From Solenopsis invicta (taxonomy: Eukaryota; Arthropoda; Insecta; Hymenoptera; Formicidae), in contig NC_052668.1 in the NCBI RefSeq assembly GCF_016802725.1, forward strand, positions 1,178,001-1,242,000: a stretch of 64,000 nt of DNA. The letters run 5' to 3'. Under the pieces are notes generated by a model, which did not search any database, had not been told where the DNA came from, and saw nothing but the letters and a program-made list of their open reading frames with translations. The position numbers were made by a program, and so were the translations under genes. Within the stretch, counting starts at the first letter, position 1. The number at the start of each line of letters is the position of its first letter. Below are positions 23,565 through 34,552 of this stretch, piece by piece.

Positions 23565-24591
23565 CTACGGGAGCCCCGATTCCCTCCAAAAGAGACTCAG
23601 ATCTCTCATAGGTAGCTTGCTAATCTGCCTTGGCTCGGGAAATGCCGAGCCTAGCAGTTTTAGTCTCAGCCCCGCATAGGCCGGACAGTTACAAAGAATG
23701 TGGAGACTTGTCTCGTCTTCCTCTTCATAAACCCTACACTCAGCCGTATCAAATCGGCCCAGCCTGTGCATGTGGTAATTGAGGGCTCCATGGCCAGTCA
23801 GTATTTGCACTACTAGCCTGGCGTCTCTTCTGCTCAAGGACCTTATGTCCCCGACCAGGCCCTCACTAGATGTTTCCTCCAGTAGAGCCCCGGCCTGTCG
23901 ACACTTGGTCCTCAGCTCATTTTTCCAAAACTCGAGGTGCTCGTTCCGTAAGCAGGCCCAAAGCCTCCTCCTGCCAAAACAGAAAGGAACCCTCAGCACC
24001 GGTCTCGGCCCGAACACCTCCATTCTTGATGCAGCCCTGGCAAGCCGATCGGCCTCCTCATTGCCCTCGATCCCCGAGTGACCGAGGACCCAGGTCGCGA
24101 TAACTTCTTTATCCCTCGTTAGATTCTCCAGTGCATTCCTGCAATCCCAGACCAGCTGCGAGGTGCAAATCGGAGCCTCAAGTGCCTTGATAGCAGCTTG
24201 ACTGTCCATATTCTCACGCGCCCACCTGTTTCCTTCCCTTCCAGGGCCAGTTGGGCACATCTTAGGATCGCCACGATCTTCGTCTGAAAAACTGCGGCAT
24301 ACCCATCTAGGGGCAGGCTTTCCGCCACCCTCCTTTGTCGCCAAACGATGCCCGCGCCGGAGCTCGTACTCGTCTTGGAGCCATCTGTAAACCAGACGTC
24401 CCCGTCCCAGGCCTGAACCAGTGTCCCGGGTTCGTTCCAGTCCACGAGCCCTGTAACCTGCACTTTAAAGCGCAGGCCTTGTCCAGGGCCCGAACTGCTG
24501 GCATCCTATTTTGCCTCATTGCAAAGATGGAATCGGTCAGCACGCCGTTGGGGAACCTAGTGTGTTGGGAAACGCAGTCCCTTCCTTCCAT
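23565..24591 (-). pseudogene. LINE RNase H and C-terminal region, frameshifted
   Basis: Read on the minus strand, frames at 24591-24307, 24463-24119 and 24344-23565 together give the RNase H core (WFTDGSKTSTSSGAGIV, MDSQAAIKALE, WVLGHSGIEGNEEADRLA), followed by the LTGHGALNYHMHRLG-type C-terminus with CRVYEEEDETSLHILCNCPA. The frame changes show that it no longer encodes one protein. Confidence 0.85.
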
Positions 24592-24743
24592 TTCAGTTCA
24601 CAGGCTAGTCGGTGTGCAGCGATCGCCCCCCCCCCACCACCTGGTGAAGTGGTTCAATCCCGAATAGAATGCCCATGACTGCTACCGGCGTGGTGGCTGA
24701 CGTGCTCAAGCGCTACCACCGCCGCTTTCTTCCGCGCCCTAGG

Positions 24744-25646
24744 TCACCACACAACTGCTGCGTACGTGAACCTGGGTCGAAGTATTGCAGTGTAGATCCA
24801 ACAGACCATCCTGGGCTTCAGCCCCCACGTCTGGCTCACGATTTTTCTGCACATCCAGAAGTAAGAGCACAGACTCTTACAGCGGCTTTCAAGATGCTTC
24901 CTCCAGGACAGCTTCTTATCTAGGATCACTCCCAGATATTTCTCTGATTTAGCTGGGGCTAGTCTTGTACCTTCAAAGATGGGCCCTTTTATAGTGCTCA
25001 CTTTATATTTGCGGGTGAAAACAACGAGCCCCGTTTTCAGCGGATTCACTGACAAACCGGTCCCCCTGCACCACCGCTCTACTGTTCCTAGTGCGTTCTG
25101 CATGAGCTCCAAAAGAGGTCCAAGAAAGGGTCCTCGCACTAGCAGAGCCACGTCATCAGCGTAGCCCTGCACAAAGAAGCCCCTCTCACTCAGTCTCTCG
25201 AGCAGCCCAAAAGGGACTACCAGGCACCATAACAGTGGAGAGAGCACCCCACCCTGGGGGCACCCCCTCTCCACCCATCCACTGACCTTCGTTGTTCCCA
25301 ACAAAGCTACAACCCGTCGCCCTAGCATGCCTCGGATCCACTCCACGAGTTTCTCCGGCACACCCTTGTGCAACGCTTCTTCACACACCACCTTGTGCGG
25401 GGTGTTGTTAAAAGCACTCTCTATATCTAGGAAGATGCCCACCGCATAGCCGCCTCTCTCCATGACCGGTGACCCATGATTGTCCCATCACGGAGACTAA
25501 TGGAGTCCAGGACGGCGTCTGGGTTCCTGGCTAGAATCCTGCATAGTCTTGCGGTTTCGGGCACGCCCTCTACCGACTCGCAGAACTCTCTCCAGCTTCT
25601 TTTCTTGGTCCTCACCACAGAATCTCTGTAGTCTTTCTGGGCCCTT
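24744..25646 (-). pseudogene. LINE reverse transcriptase, internally deleted
   Basis: The upstream piece (25646 to about 25470) has RTKKRSWREFCESVEG and ends near ISLRDGTI. It is followed almost at once by RGGYAVGIFLDIESAFNNTP, the start of the RT palm. In relatives about 150-170 residues lie between these, so the RT finger region is deleted here. The YADD box (FVQGYADDVALLV) and the RT thumb LGVILDKKLSWRKHL are intact in a 240-codon frame. Confidence 0.85.
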
Positions 25647-25662
25647 CTACACCTAGTGGTAA

Positions 25663-25920
25663 CAACTACAGACAATTTTTGGAAACGCAACTCCCTATAT
25701 TATTAGAACATGTTCCACTACAGATACGCAATCAAATGTGGTTTATGAATGATGAAGTTCCAGCACATTTCAGTCGCATTGCTCAAGAGTTCCTAAATAA
25801 TAAGTACATTAATAGATGGATTGGTAGAGAAAGATCCATCGCTTGGCTTACATGTTCTCCCGATTTAAATCCTTTGAATTTTTATGAGGACATCTTAAGA
25901 CTGTCATGTATAATACTTTT
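25663..25920 (+). pseudogene. mariner-type transposase C-terminal fragment
   Basis: It encodes LPILLEHVPLQIRNQMWFMN, DEVPAHFSRIAQEF and NRWIGRERSIAWLTCSPDLN, closely like the DD41D-type transposase at 4114-5124. The final catalytic position reads PLNFYEDILR, where Asp is replaced by Asn. It is a non-functional fragment. Confidence 0.8.
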
Positions 25921-25921
25921 G

Positions 25922-26165
25922 TTGCAAAGTGTCAATACTACAAAATTTTAAGGAACAAAACAAGGTGTGCTTTTTTACTGCATAAGACAAGAAAGTTAAA
26001 AGAATTTTAAAAATCTGTCAATTCAGTGTTTAAGTTGAAACTTTAAGCTTTAAAATGCTTTTTTTTATTTTTTGTCTGCGATGATTTTTCGCCGAGCTAT
26101 AGCCGTTTGAAAATAACTTAATTTTTGGTGTCGGGAAAATGTTCCCTATTTTTGGTTAACGAGTG
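25922..26165 (+). repeat. Tc1-like arm copy
   Basis: It matches the outer part of the right arm at 14510-14745, including GCAAAGTGTC, ATTTTAAGGAACAAAACA and TAATTTTTGGTGTC blocks. Only one arm is present. Confidence 0.8.
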
Positions 26166-26295
26166 TATCTTTAATTTTATTAATTTATCGCACCCAAATA
26201 TTCTTAAATTATCACTATATAGTAAACAACTTCAAGTTTTTTTTTAATTTTCTTAACAAATTATCAAATAACTGTTTGCCTACAGTACTGCAATT

Positions 26296-27480
26296 TTATT
26301 TTTGAGAAACCATATTATATTTAATAGATTGCAATCTTAAGTAAGACTTACATATTTGATGTAAACCCGATTGAAAATTATAAATCATATCTTGCAGTAT
26401 CCGATTATAAGATTCAAAAGAAAAGGCTGACCAAGCCCATAGGGCACGGAAAAGTTTTAGTGCTTTAGGAATATGGTATGTAACAGTAGGTAGACATTTT
26501 TCGTATACTCTGGCCCTATATAGTGTTATGCCCGCTTTTCGGCTGAGCTTGAGAAGCTGGCCAAAGGAAGATCGATCATTTGATAAAAGAAACGCGGCCA
26601 GCTTTTGTTCTGTTTCGAGACGTGGAGCTGTCAAGCGGTATTTAAATAATTCCGCTACGAATTAATTGTACATAGTCATTTGATTAAAGTCAGTGTTCTT
26701 TTTTATAAAAAAGTGTCTAATCATTTCGTGTCGTGCGTTCGTTCTTCCCTTTGCAAGTGTTTTGTGTGCTCGGCTTGTCGAGTACAATATTTTTTCTATG
26801 TCGAAAACAAATTTTCGCACTACTCCTTCAGCTTTATTTAAATCATGATCACTAATTTTTGAGGACAATAATTTCTGCATACTATACACGAGAAGCAACC
26901 AGTGTTTATAATAACGTCCAGGGAGTAAATTGTGTAAACACGGTAACAACTTTAAGTCATCAAAAGAACAAGGTACTTGAGTTATTTCACATGGCGGCAA
27001 AATGTTTAGTACACGGTAATTAAAGTCTCTTTTTTTTATCCAATGTACCAAGGGCATTAAGAATTTTTACTGTCAAACCATGCAATAAAAAACATTTTGA
27101 TAACGCCTAATAATACCGAATGCATATAGTCCGTTGGAAAAGAAGTTGTAATATTAAAGATAGATACGAGCATAAATAAAGAAAGCCCTTTAAGAGATGT
27201 ACTTTCTGCTAATGCCATTTCAGTATGTATTTTGTACTGCTATTTTGTTTTTGCACGGCGTTTATCAGCACAATAAATTCGGGCATAACCGTTTCCAACT
27301 TTTACATGTTCTTCTCGATGCAAACAAAGAAAACATCTATATTTCACATTAAATTGATTAATATTTTGTAAAGAACATCTGGCAATTGAATTTACGGGTG
27401 ACAAGAAAATAAGCACTTTAATGTTTATGTGTTCAGCAAAATTTGGCGGTAAACAGTTAATTCCATTTTTATGTCAATCC
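26296..27480 (-). pseudogene. CACTA/EnSpm-type transposase fragment
   Basis: Minus-strand pieces include FNVKYRCFLCLHREEHVKVG (about 27370-27300), then MPLVHWIKKRDFN and LLPGRYYKHWLLLVYSMQKL (27057-26662), and PTVTYHIPKALKLFRALWAW with SAFSFESYN (26634-26296). They match in order the Tnp2-like cysteine/histidine segment and the LPxxYYxHW ... WAxSAFxFE region of animal EnSpm-like transposases. Stops and frame changes break it. The N-terminal catalytic part is not visible. Confidence 0.65.
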
Positions 27481-27945
27481 TTCAATTCGTCTATAAATAG
27501 TATTAAATAAATATTCATTACAGGTTTTTTCTTACTACATTACAAACCTGTTAATATAATATTATCTTTTCTATCTCGGTATGAAAGTTTATTTACTGCT
27601 ATTTGAATTGATACTTTAGACGATTTAACGATACGCTCCTCCACCGCACATCAACGCTCCAGTCCGAACACCCAACCACCATGTGTAAGCCGAGCAGGTG
27701 TGTGTGCCCGACCAACCTTTCCGCTTTTTCTTCTTCTTCTTACAACTTGACACCCGTTCCTGTTTCACTTTGTCGGAAACGTTACGGTCATTCTTCAAGT
27801 AAAGTGGGATGCATTAAATTGCCCTGTGTACCTCCAATCGGTTAGAAGTTTGGTATCATATCGTTGGCAACGTCATAGTCTTCAGCTTATTTGACGGGAG
27901 TGTAAGCTAGCGGAGTGGCTCTCTTTCCCCCCCTCCACCCCCCCT
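27481..27945. other. Region without a recognised gene
   Basis: Moderately GC-rich from 27640 onward with a CTT microsatellite near 27731. It probably includes the 3' untranslated part of the minus-strand LINE. No termini or target duplication were found. Confidence 0.4.
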
Positions 27946-29350
27946 TTAATCTAGCAGCCTGCGTTGTGTAAGTCGCGGTGGCAGGGAGGGTATTTGAATA
28001 AAAGAAATCAGATGCTTAATGCACAAGATTCTAAAAAGGCAAGGAGTAGGCGACATAGTTTGTGGGGTAGTGAGAATATGAAAAATGCATATTGAAGATG
28101 AAGGAAATTTATCTTTGAGGTATTTAATTAAATTTGTTGCTTTATTTCTGTACAGTGGACAGTAAAATATAACATGGTTAATATCTTTTCTGCCTTCCCC
28201 GCAGTGACAGTCTTGGGATTGAGTTAAATTTTTCCTATGTAGACTGAATGCTAAGTTGTAGTGGTCGCATCTGATGCGATTAACGGTGACAATCTCTTCT
28301 CGTTTAAAGCGTTTGTGATAGAACCACGGCTTTTTATTATGCCTCAGATAGAGCTGGCCGTACATTTTACGCTTGACCCTGAAGAAATCTTTGAGATGCG
28401 CCCGGAGCACAGTGTCTCCGACTTTCACTGCCTCTGCATGCAAGTTCGAATGCGGAATTTTGAAATATATCTTATTTCTTAAGCGCGCAGCGTCTTTAGC
28501 CGCCCGATCAACTTCCTCGTTGCCCTGAATGCCCTTGTGTGCAGGAACCCAGACGAGGGTGATCTGTAAGCCTTTTTCTGTGCTTGAAGGGAGACGTTTT
28601 TTACTTTAACTAAGAGATGATTAAAGTAGTAGAGACAGTTCTTTAAAACGTGCAGCCAGCTGAGGGAACCGATGAAGATGACTGATTTCTCCCATCCTCT
28701 ATCAAGGGCAAGTTTAATAGCCTGGAGAGCCACCCATGCCTCTGCCAAAAAGACAGAAGTGCCAGGAGGCAATTTATGCATGATTATCAAATTAATGAAG
28801 AACACCCAAACACCGGAGACAACGGAGTTTTCTTCGTTTATTACTAAACCATCAGTGAACATTTGAGTGCACTCCTGGTATTTGTTATTCACTTGTTCTT
28901 GAAAGAGCGGAAAAATGGTCGAGAATGACCCCTCGCTCGAAATCTTGGTGAGGCGGTAATAAATATTGGGGATGTGCATGCCAGTTGAGTATTTGGCGTG
29001 AATGCCTGGGCAATTTGTAGATTAATGAATGTCACGATAGTTACCCTCAAGCCTCAAAAAGTAACTGAATAGAGGAAATCCAGCTAGGTCTCTGGCGCGC
29101 TCAGAATGTTTTTAACATAGCGATCTTTTTGCGTAAGTTCCGAATAAACCTAGTTTTTGGGATTGACATAGATCTTGTATAAATACTTACGGGCTAATAA
29201 AGCAAATTTGGGTTTTGTTGTAGGCTCGTGGAATTTAGCGAGCAAGATATTAATTAAGCTAAAGATTCTATATCTATGCGTTATGCGTATTGCCTTGTAT
29301 TGTAAGCATTGAAATTTGAGAAATTGTGTGCAAATTCCTGTAAACAAAGT
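27946..29350 (-). pseudogene. LINE fragment: RT C-terminus, RNase H and C-terminal domain
   Basis: Reading leftward: LQCLQYKAIRITHRYRI (RT-RNase H linker, 29347-29150), an RNase H segment with MFTDGLVINEENS and AEAWVALQAIKLALDRGW (28979-28479), and a C-terminal part with RIRCDHYNLAFSLHRKN and CHCGEGRKDINHVIFYCP (28443-27946). It belongs to the RNase H-bearing I/Outcast-like LINEs, is distinct from the 23.5-kb LINE, and is broken by frameshifts. Its right end abuts a BEL/Pao gag remnant. Confidence 0.8.
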
Positions 29351-30040
29351 TTTGCATTTTTTATTGTCTCAATGCGCTTAGGTATCGGTAACTGCTTAAA
29401 CTTACGAGTATTGCATAAGAATAGCGGATGCCGCCTTGCTTTATGCACAATGTAGCTTTTTTTGTGCTCGACATTTGACATCAAAGCCTTATTTTTTGGG
29501 TGAAACCATTTCTTTTTTGCGGGGGACTCACCCTTGCATTTCTCCGTTTTCTTTACCCTTTCACGCATCGACACGCATAACGCGGTTTTGTATAAGAAAT
29601 TGTACATCTGTTCAAAGCCTGGACATTCGCCCATTTCGAGAGTAGCTTCTCTTTTCTCTAATGTCGTTTTCGGTAATTTACTTTTTAAGACGTGGACGAC
29701 TACTTCGGGCGTGATAAAAATTTCTAGCGCGCTTAAGGCCGCAATGTGTTGCTGCGCATCGTCCGCAAGCTTCGATAATCCGCTTGTGCTCTCTTTGTCT
29801 AACGCGGGCAAGTTTAAGATCAAGGAAATATGACGATCTACCAAAATGCGTTTTACCTCGTAGGAACGCTCAAGCAAATTCCACGCCTTGGAATAATTAA
29901 TCTTATCTACCGCAAAGATATTTATTTTATTTGCGACGTCACCGGTCAACGCTGATTTCAGGTAATGTAATTTATCGATGTCCGACAAATCCGCTTGCGA
30001 ACCGATTATGTTTTGAAACGCGTTTTTAAAGGATAGCCAG

Positions 30041-30333
30041 TGTATAATATTTCGCTCATAAAATGAGACTACGTTAAATTTAACAAATTTTGACTGTGTC
30101 AAAAGATTTGAATAGCATGTAAATAATTGAAAAGTAGGAAAAGAATTTCGTGAAAGATGCACGTGTTGATCATAGCATCGTAAGTTGTTGTCGAGAAGCG
30201 AACAAGAAAACCTCGACAATATATACTATTAGCAACAGCAATGTAAAGTTGACTATACCTAGTGTGTGACAAATAAATGTATATTAAATTCTATCTTCAA
30301 TTGAGTCGATTTATTTGCAAGACAATTCATTAA
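30041..30333. mobile_element. 293-bp insertion within BEL gag
   Basis: The gag frame reads FEG before it and WLSFKN after it, which fixes the boundaries. A 3-bp CAG appears duplicated (30038-30040, 30334-30336). The insert begins TGTATAATATTT and contains AATAAATGTATATTAAA near its right end. It could be a small solo LTR but lacks a clear CA terminus. Confidence 0.55.
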
Positions 30334-30606
30334 CAGCCTTCGAACCGGCCGTCAAACGTCGGCAGAGATGCTTCAGGCAATTTGATGCGCTTCTTTATTG
30401 TCATGCTTACATTATAGTCATTAGACCGCGCCTCGTCGTGCGACACGCTGAAACCCGCGCTCGAAGTGACCACAGCACTTAAAATGTCCTTGATTTTACT
30501 TGCGAGAATATAGAAACGTTTTTGAAGATATTTGAATTTTTCTACATACGCGTCGCTCGAATCTAACATCGCAAGCTCCTCATTGTATCCCTCGTACGTA
30601 TGGTAC

Positions 30607-30805
30607 TCCCAAGGACTTTGATTCTGTCCATGGGGAAATTTTCCAAACTGAGAAGTCGCTATCTTTCTACATACTTACAGTTCATGATTAACGTAACGGC
30701 CAATAAGCTTTAGTCGTTTCATTAATCGTGAATTATGTGTATGTAGAAAGTAGTGACTTCTCAATTTGGGAAATTTTCCCATGGACAGAATTAAAGTCCT
30801 TGGGT
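30607..30805. mobile_element. 199-bp inverted-repeat MITE in BEL gag
   Basis: The arms TCCCAAGGACTTTGATTCTG and complement, continuing through GTCCATGGGGAAATTTTCC, fold almost completely. GTAC is present on both sides (30603-30606 and 30806-30809). Removing the element and one GTAC restores the gag reading order, so this is a well-defined insertion. Confidence 0.85.
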
Positions 30806-31031
30806 GTACAATTCAGATAAACGCGCGCTCCGCAATATTAACGCGATGCCGCTGATCTTGCCTTTGTCGACGAGATTACTCAAATTAGTGAACTGGGATT
30901 TTAAGTACGTTCTTTTATGGACAAGAAGTTTAACTCGGTCTGTCATCGTTATTGTGGGTGATGAGAATAGGCTTGAAACCAAACAACTTATTTTGAATCG
31001 GCTACACTCTGCGTGTGATCGTGACCTGTCG

Positions 31032-31268
31032 TGTTGCTGATCCCTTTCTCGTCAAAGCGTGCCAGGTTGCCGCTACCGGCTTGTCCTCGTGCGAAGTCTC
31101 GACCTCACAGAAGGCAATAAATGTTCGGTGGGAAAAAACTTAAATTTTTACTACTGTGTTTTCGTTTATTGTTTATTTTGACAACCATCACTATTATAAT
31201 GTTTATTACAACATTATCGTGTAATATTATTCACATGGGCCGAGTTCCTCGCTGAGCGAGAGGCAACA
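31032..31268 (-). mobile_element. Candidate LTR of the BEL/Pao remnant
   Basis: The 237-bp interval is bounded by TGTTGC and GCAACA and lies immediately upstream (minus strand) of the BEL gag start, where the 5' LTR should be. No second copy is available for comparison, so this remains a guess from termini and position. Confidence 0.3.
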
Positions 31269-31853
31269 ACGCCGTATACCAATTTTGTCTTGTGTTATCG
31301 GAGTTGTCTCAGGAGCGTATTTTGCTCTGAGCCTATATTACAGATACGGTTATTTTTAAATAAGCGAACTCGCGTGTATTCGTATTATGACTCGCGGAGG
31401 CACGGCAGAGAGAGAGAAGACTTGGATGTCGACTTCGATCAAAGCGGAATACGTAAGTATTGGAGAGCCTTCCGGACCCCTTATTTATCAATTTACGAAT
31501 TGCCGCGTTCTCACCCCGCTTGGTTTCAATTTCCAAAATCTTTGCCCCAATTGGGTAATCCGGATTTTCGGTTTTCAAGCGCGGCCAATAAAAGACGATC
31601 GACCGACAAACGATTGCCGACGGTCTCAGAACTAGCGACGCCGATATTGTCTTAAAGGAATTGTTTACAACTGCCTTTACAATTGTAATATCGACGCCGC
31701 ATTGTCTGAACGATATTTATCTTTGGGTAATAATTGCGTGTAAACAGGAAATACTCAAGGCCGTCCAAATTTTCCTTTTTTCGTTTTATTATAATCCCTT
31801 TTTAGTGTTTTATTGTGCCGCGCCGTCCGACTGTCGCTTATTCTTTCTGATGT
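31269..31853. other. Region without a recognised gene
   Basis: Moderate GC content. A short hairpin lies near 31308-31331 (CTCAGGAGCG / GCTCTGAG). The frames are overlapping and unconvincing on both strands. Confidence 0.4.
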
Positions 31854-32603
31854 AGGGTAAGTGCACCTATTATCGTGGCGTTTTCTGAAAATCCCAACTT
31901 CAATGCATCTTAAAAAAAAATAAATGAATGAAAAGTTTAAACTTTTTTTTCTTAACGTTTATAAAAAAACTAAAAGAATATATAAATCCATCTATTATTA
32001 ACAAAATGCAATTTTATTAATATTAAAATTAATAAAAACGGAATGTGCTTGTTACTGTGGTCATGTACAAATTATCGTGTACCCGTTTCCACGAATTTAC
32101 CAATTACCGTGTCCCAAATACCGTTGATGAAAAAAATGTATTTCGTAATGCTGATTAGTTCTTATGCTGTGCTTACTTCGTGAGCTATTGTCATCGTGGA
32201 GATCGCGTTTTAACAGTTATCAAGAATTATGTGTATATCAAGTAAATTTGTAATTTATAATATCAAAAGCTGCGTATCACGCGCGTAGCGTGAAAAAATG
32301 ATAGAATGATAGTAAACTAAATACTTATGTGTCAAGTTATTTGCACTTTCATTGAAACGAGAATACCGCGGTAATACGAGTATCAACAACATGCGCATTG
32401 CACCTAATTTCGTGAGTAAATTTGATTTACTCATTAAATGTATTCATATTTCCGTCTTTATTTGATTTTAATTTATTTTACTTTTGATTAGGTTAAATGT
32501 GAAATAATTTTTTTTTATAGGTACTTTTTTTTTAACGAGCTATCTTCTATTTTTCGAAAACCACGGTAGTAGGGCAGGCCACGATAATAGGTGCACTTAC
32601 CCT
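31854..32603. mobile_element. 750-bp non-autonomous element with 26-bp inverted repeats
   Basis: The ends AGGGTAAGTGCACCTATTAT-CGTGGC and its reverse complement (...AATAGGTGCACTTACCCT) are perfect over 26 bp. The interior is AT-rich and non-coding. It separates BEL-related from Gypsy-related sequence. The target duplication is unclear. Confidence 0.8.
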
Positions 32604-32639
32604 GTGTATTGCATCCGCATGTGTATACGCGATACAAAT

Positions 32640-33065
32640 TTCGCGTCGTTAGAGTATTATTTTTTGTTTTTCGATCATAGTATTCCTTTGCTTTGTTTTT
32701 CTCTGTTTTGAGATTTTCTCTTGCTATTTGATTAGCGGTTCGTATTTTGTCTTTTAACTCTTGGGCATAATTATTGTAGCTATATGTGATTAATAAGTAT
32801 TTATTGCCTGAGGCTATTGTTAATAGTCCTATTATGTCTAGAGCCTATTTTTGAAATGGCTTGTCTGACGTGTCTGTAATTATTAACGGCACCTTTTATT
32901 TTCTTATCAATTTATTTTTCTGACACTTTTCACATTTTGTTATATGGTTTTCCACATCTTTTGTCATGCCCTTTTGTCTGTGTTCCATCTTGAGGCGGTT
33001 TAGGGTGCGTTCTGCCTTTTGATGCCCTCCTGTAGGTGCATCGTGGTACTCGTATAGGAGTTGTT
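32640..33065 (-). pseudogene. Old Gypsy integrase remnant, internally deleted
   Basis: The minus strand reads LLYEYHDAPTGGHQKAERTL and EHRQKGMTKDVENHITKCEK-CQKN, i.e. the H-H-C-C zinc-binding domain. Next comes the start of the catalytic core (TDTSDKPFQK, then LDIIGLLTIASGNKYLL), and directly the C-terminal NNYAQELKDKIRTANQIARE. The DDE core in between is deleted and stops occur. Confidence 0.8.
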
Positions 33066-33720
33066 TCTTTTATAACTGTGTATGGTTATTTTGGTTACAT
33101 TGTTTTTACTTTTTTTGTCAGTATGCATAGTTATACCTGTTATTATATTTGTAATGGGAATTTGCTCTTCTTCGCTCATTTCGCTGTGTCTTTAAAGTTC
33201 GTTGTCATTCGCTGATGGCAGCTACTTTTTTCGCGCATTGGTCGTGTTGACTATTTCTTTTTCATTCTCGCGTTTTCGGTTTGCGTTACAATTTTAGTCG
33301 CGTCGCGTTTCTTTTGTTCGCTTGCGTTGCTATCTTTTTTTCTCTAATCGCATTTTGTCGCTCTTTTCGTTATCTTCACGTTCTTTTTTTTTTGTTTAAT
33401 CGTTGCATTTAGTAATTTGTTCACTTTGTTTTTCTACTCGGTAATTTTTTGGTATTTGTTTGAATATTATTTTCATTATTATTTTTTCCTATTGCTTTAT
33501 GGTATATATTACATTTTTATTTCGCTCGCACGCATTGTCTCTTTTGTCTTCCGCGAGCTATATTTTGTATCTCGTGTTATGTCTTTAAGTAATCTAATTA
33601 GTTTATGATTTTAATTTTTTGTTTATATAGGATTATTTGTTTCTTTTTCTTTAACGTATTTCTATCCTGATAGCCAAACCTGACAAAAGCACAAATTAAT
33701 AATGTATGATTTACATTATG
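33066..33720. other. T-rich remnant between Gypsy gag and integrase
   Basis: Protease and reverse transcriptase of the old Gypsy would be expected here but no motif is recognisable. The sequence is T-rich on the plus strand, consistent with heavy erosion or deletion. Confidence 0.4.
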
Positions 33721-34552
33721 TTAGCAAAAGTCAGGCAGAACCCAGGCACGATTTGCTGTTTCTCTTTCCGAGATCCTTGTGTTCGAGTTCTCGTTTAAGT
33801 TGTTGTGTTTTTCGCGGGTTTGGAAGAGGGTCAGTGCCTTGTCTTTGAATTTTGCATACAGAATGGCTTCTAACATCGTGTGTTCTTCGACGAGATGAAT
33901 ATTCTTCATCGCGTATGTGTTTGTAAATTCATTAACGCAATTTTGTTTTGTCCCGTCTATTTCGGGTTCCGTGCGTGTTTTAGCGGTAAAAAGTTAACCG
34001 TGGGTTTCCGTTGGTTCCTTAAGTCTTGCGATTATCGATCGTGCATAGTGTCAAACGCATGCTCGTGAAAGTTGAGTCGGCGGTTCGTGTTATTTCGCAG
34101 GATGCGAGCTTGTGCTTCGTTTTTGTCAATTCGTATTTGCAGTCTTTTTACTTCACGCATGACATCTTGCAGTGTTAAATTATTGTCCGGGTCGGCGATC
34201 GGTACGTTGTGCATTTGTTGAATCTCCAATTTGTCGCGGCGTTAGATGAGCCGGGATTACTCGGTCTTGCGGCCGTTTCGATGGGAAAGCGTGTCAATCG
34301 GAAGTTGGCATCGAACGATGTTCGCGTTTCTGTTAGGTTAGTATTATCGTGATCCATTAGGCTGAAGTCGTGTGGTCGAATTTTAAAGTTGCGTTTGGTA
34401 ATTACTCGAGTCGAGTCATCTGAATCGGTAGACGTTTTGTCCGCGCTGTTGCGTATTTTTCTAAGCGCGTTTGTCTTGATATCACTCGCAATTAGTGAGT
34501 TGTATATTTTGGTTTTGCTCGTGGTCAGTAAATTGTTTATCTCATCTGACAT
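33721..34552 (-). pseudogene. Old Gypsy gag remnant
   Basis: Overlapping minus-strand frames run from MSDEINNLLTTSKTKIYNSL (34552) through NNLTLQDVMREVKRLQIRI to HLVEEHTMLEAILYAKFKDK (33909-33721). The last block resembles Gypsy-type gag capsid. Frame changes show decay. Confidence 0.55.

Larger units (their letters stand above)
23456..25646 (-). mobile_element. 5'-truncated LINE with RT and RNase H, antisense
   Basis: A 2.2-kb non-LTR retrotransposon on the minus strand. It ends at the left in a (TTA)n tail (23456-23477) and is flanked by the 16-bp duplication CTACACCTAGTGGTAA (23440-23455 and 25647-25662). It encodes reverse transcriptase, RNase H and a C-terminal zinc-finger-like region, an arrangement typical of I-like LINEs; R1 elements usually lack RNase H. 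The 5' end is truncated and the frames are broken. Confidence 0.88.
23245..25920 (+). mobile_element. mariner-type remnant, split by a LINE
   Basis: The left terminus begins CAGGTTGTTTCAAAAATAG next to the CA repeat. The part before the LINE (23245-23455) runs on after it at 25647/25663, where a transposase C-terminal fragment follows. The N-terminal two thirds of the transposase is missing, so the element had an internal deletion before or besides the LINE insertion. The right terminus is not identifiable because a Tc1-like repeat follows at about 25922. Confidence 0.65.
29281..30982 (-). pseudogene. BEL/Pao retrotransposon gag, twice interrupted and truncated
   Basis: Reading leftward: MTDRVKLLVHKRTYLKSQF and LVDKGKISGIALILRSARL (30982-30806), then ELAMLDSSDAYVEKFKY and KLPEASLPTFDGRFEG (30606-30334), then WLSFKNAFQNIIGSQADLSD, HYLKSALTGDVA and the zinc-knuckle region HPLFLCNTRKFKQLPIPKR (30040-29300). 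This is the DUF1759-type gag of BEL/Pao elements. It is interrupted by a MITE (30607-30805) and a 293-bp insertion (30041-30333), and cut off at a junction with LINE sequence near 29300-29350. Pol is absent. Confidence 0.85.

Noticed and set aside
31387..31655. Overlapping plus-strand frames near 31.3-31.7 kb
   Set aside because: No recognisable domain, mutually overlapping in different frames, and in a region of retroelement remains.
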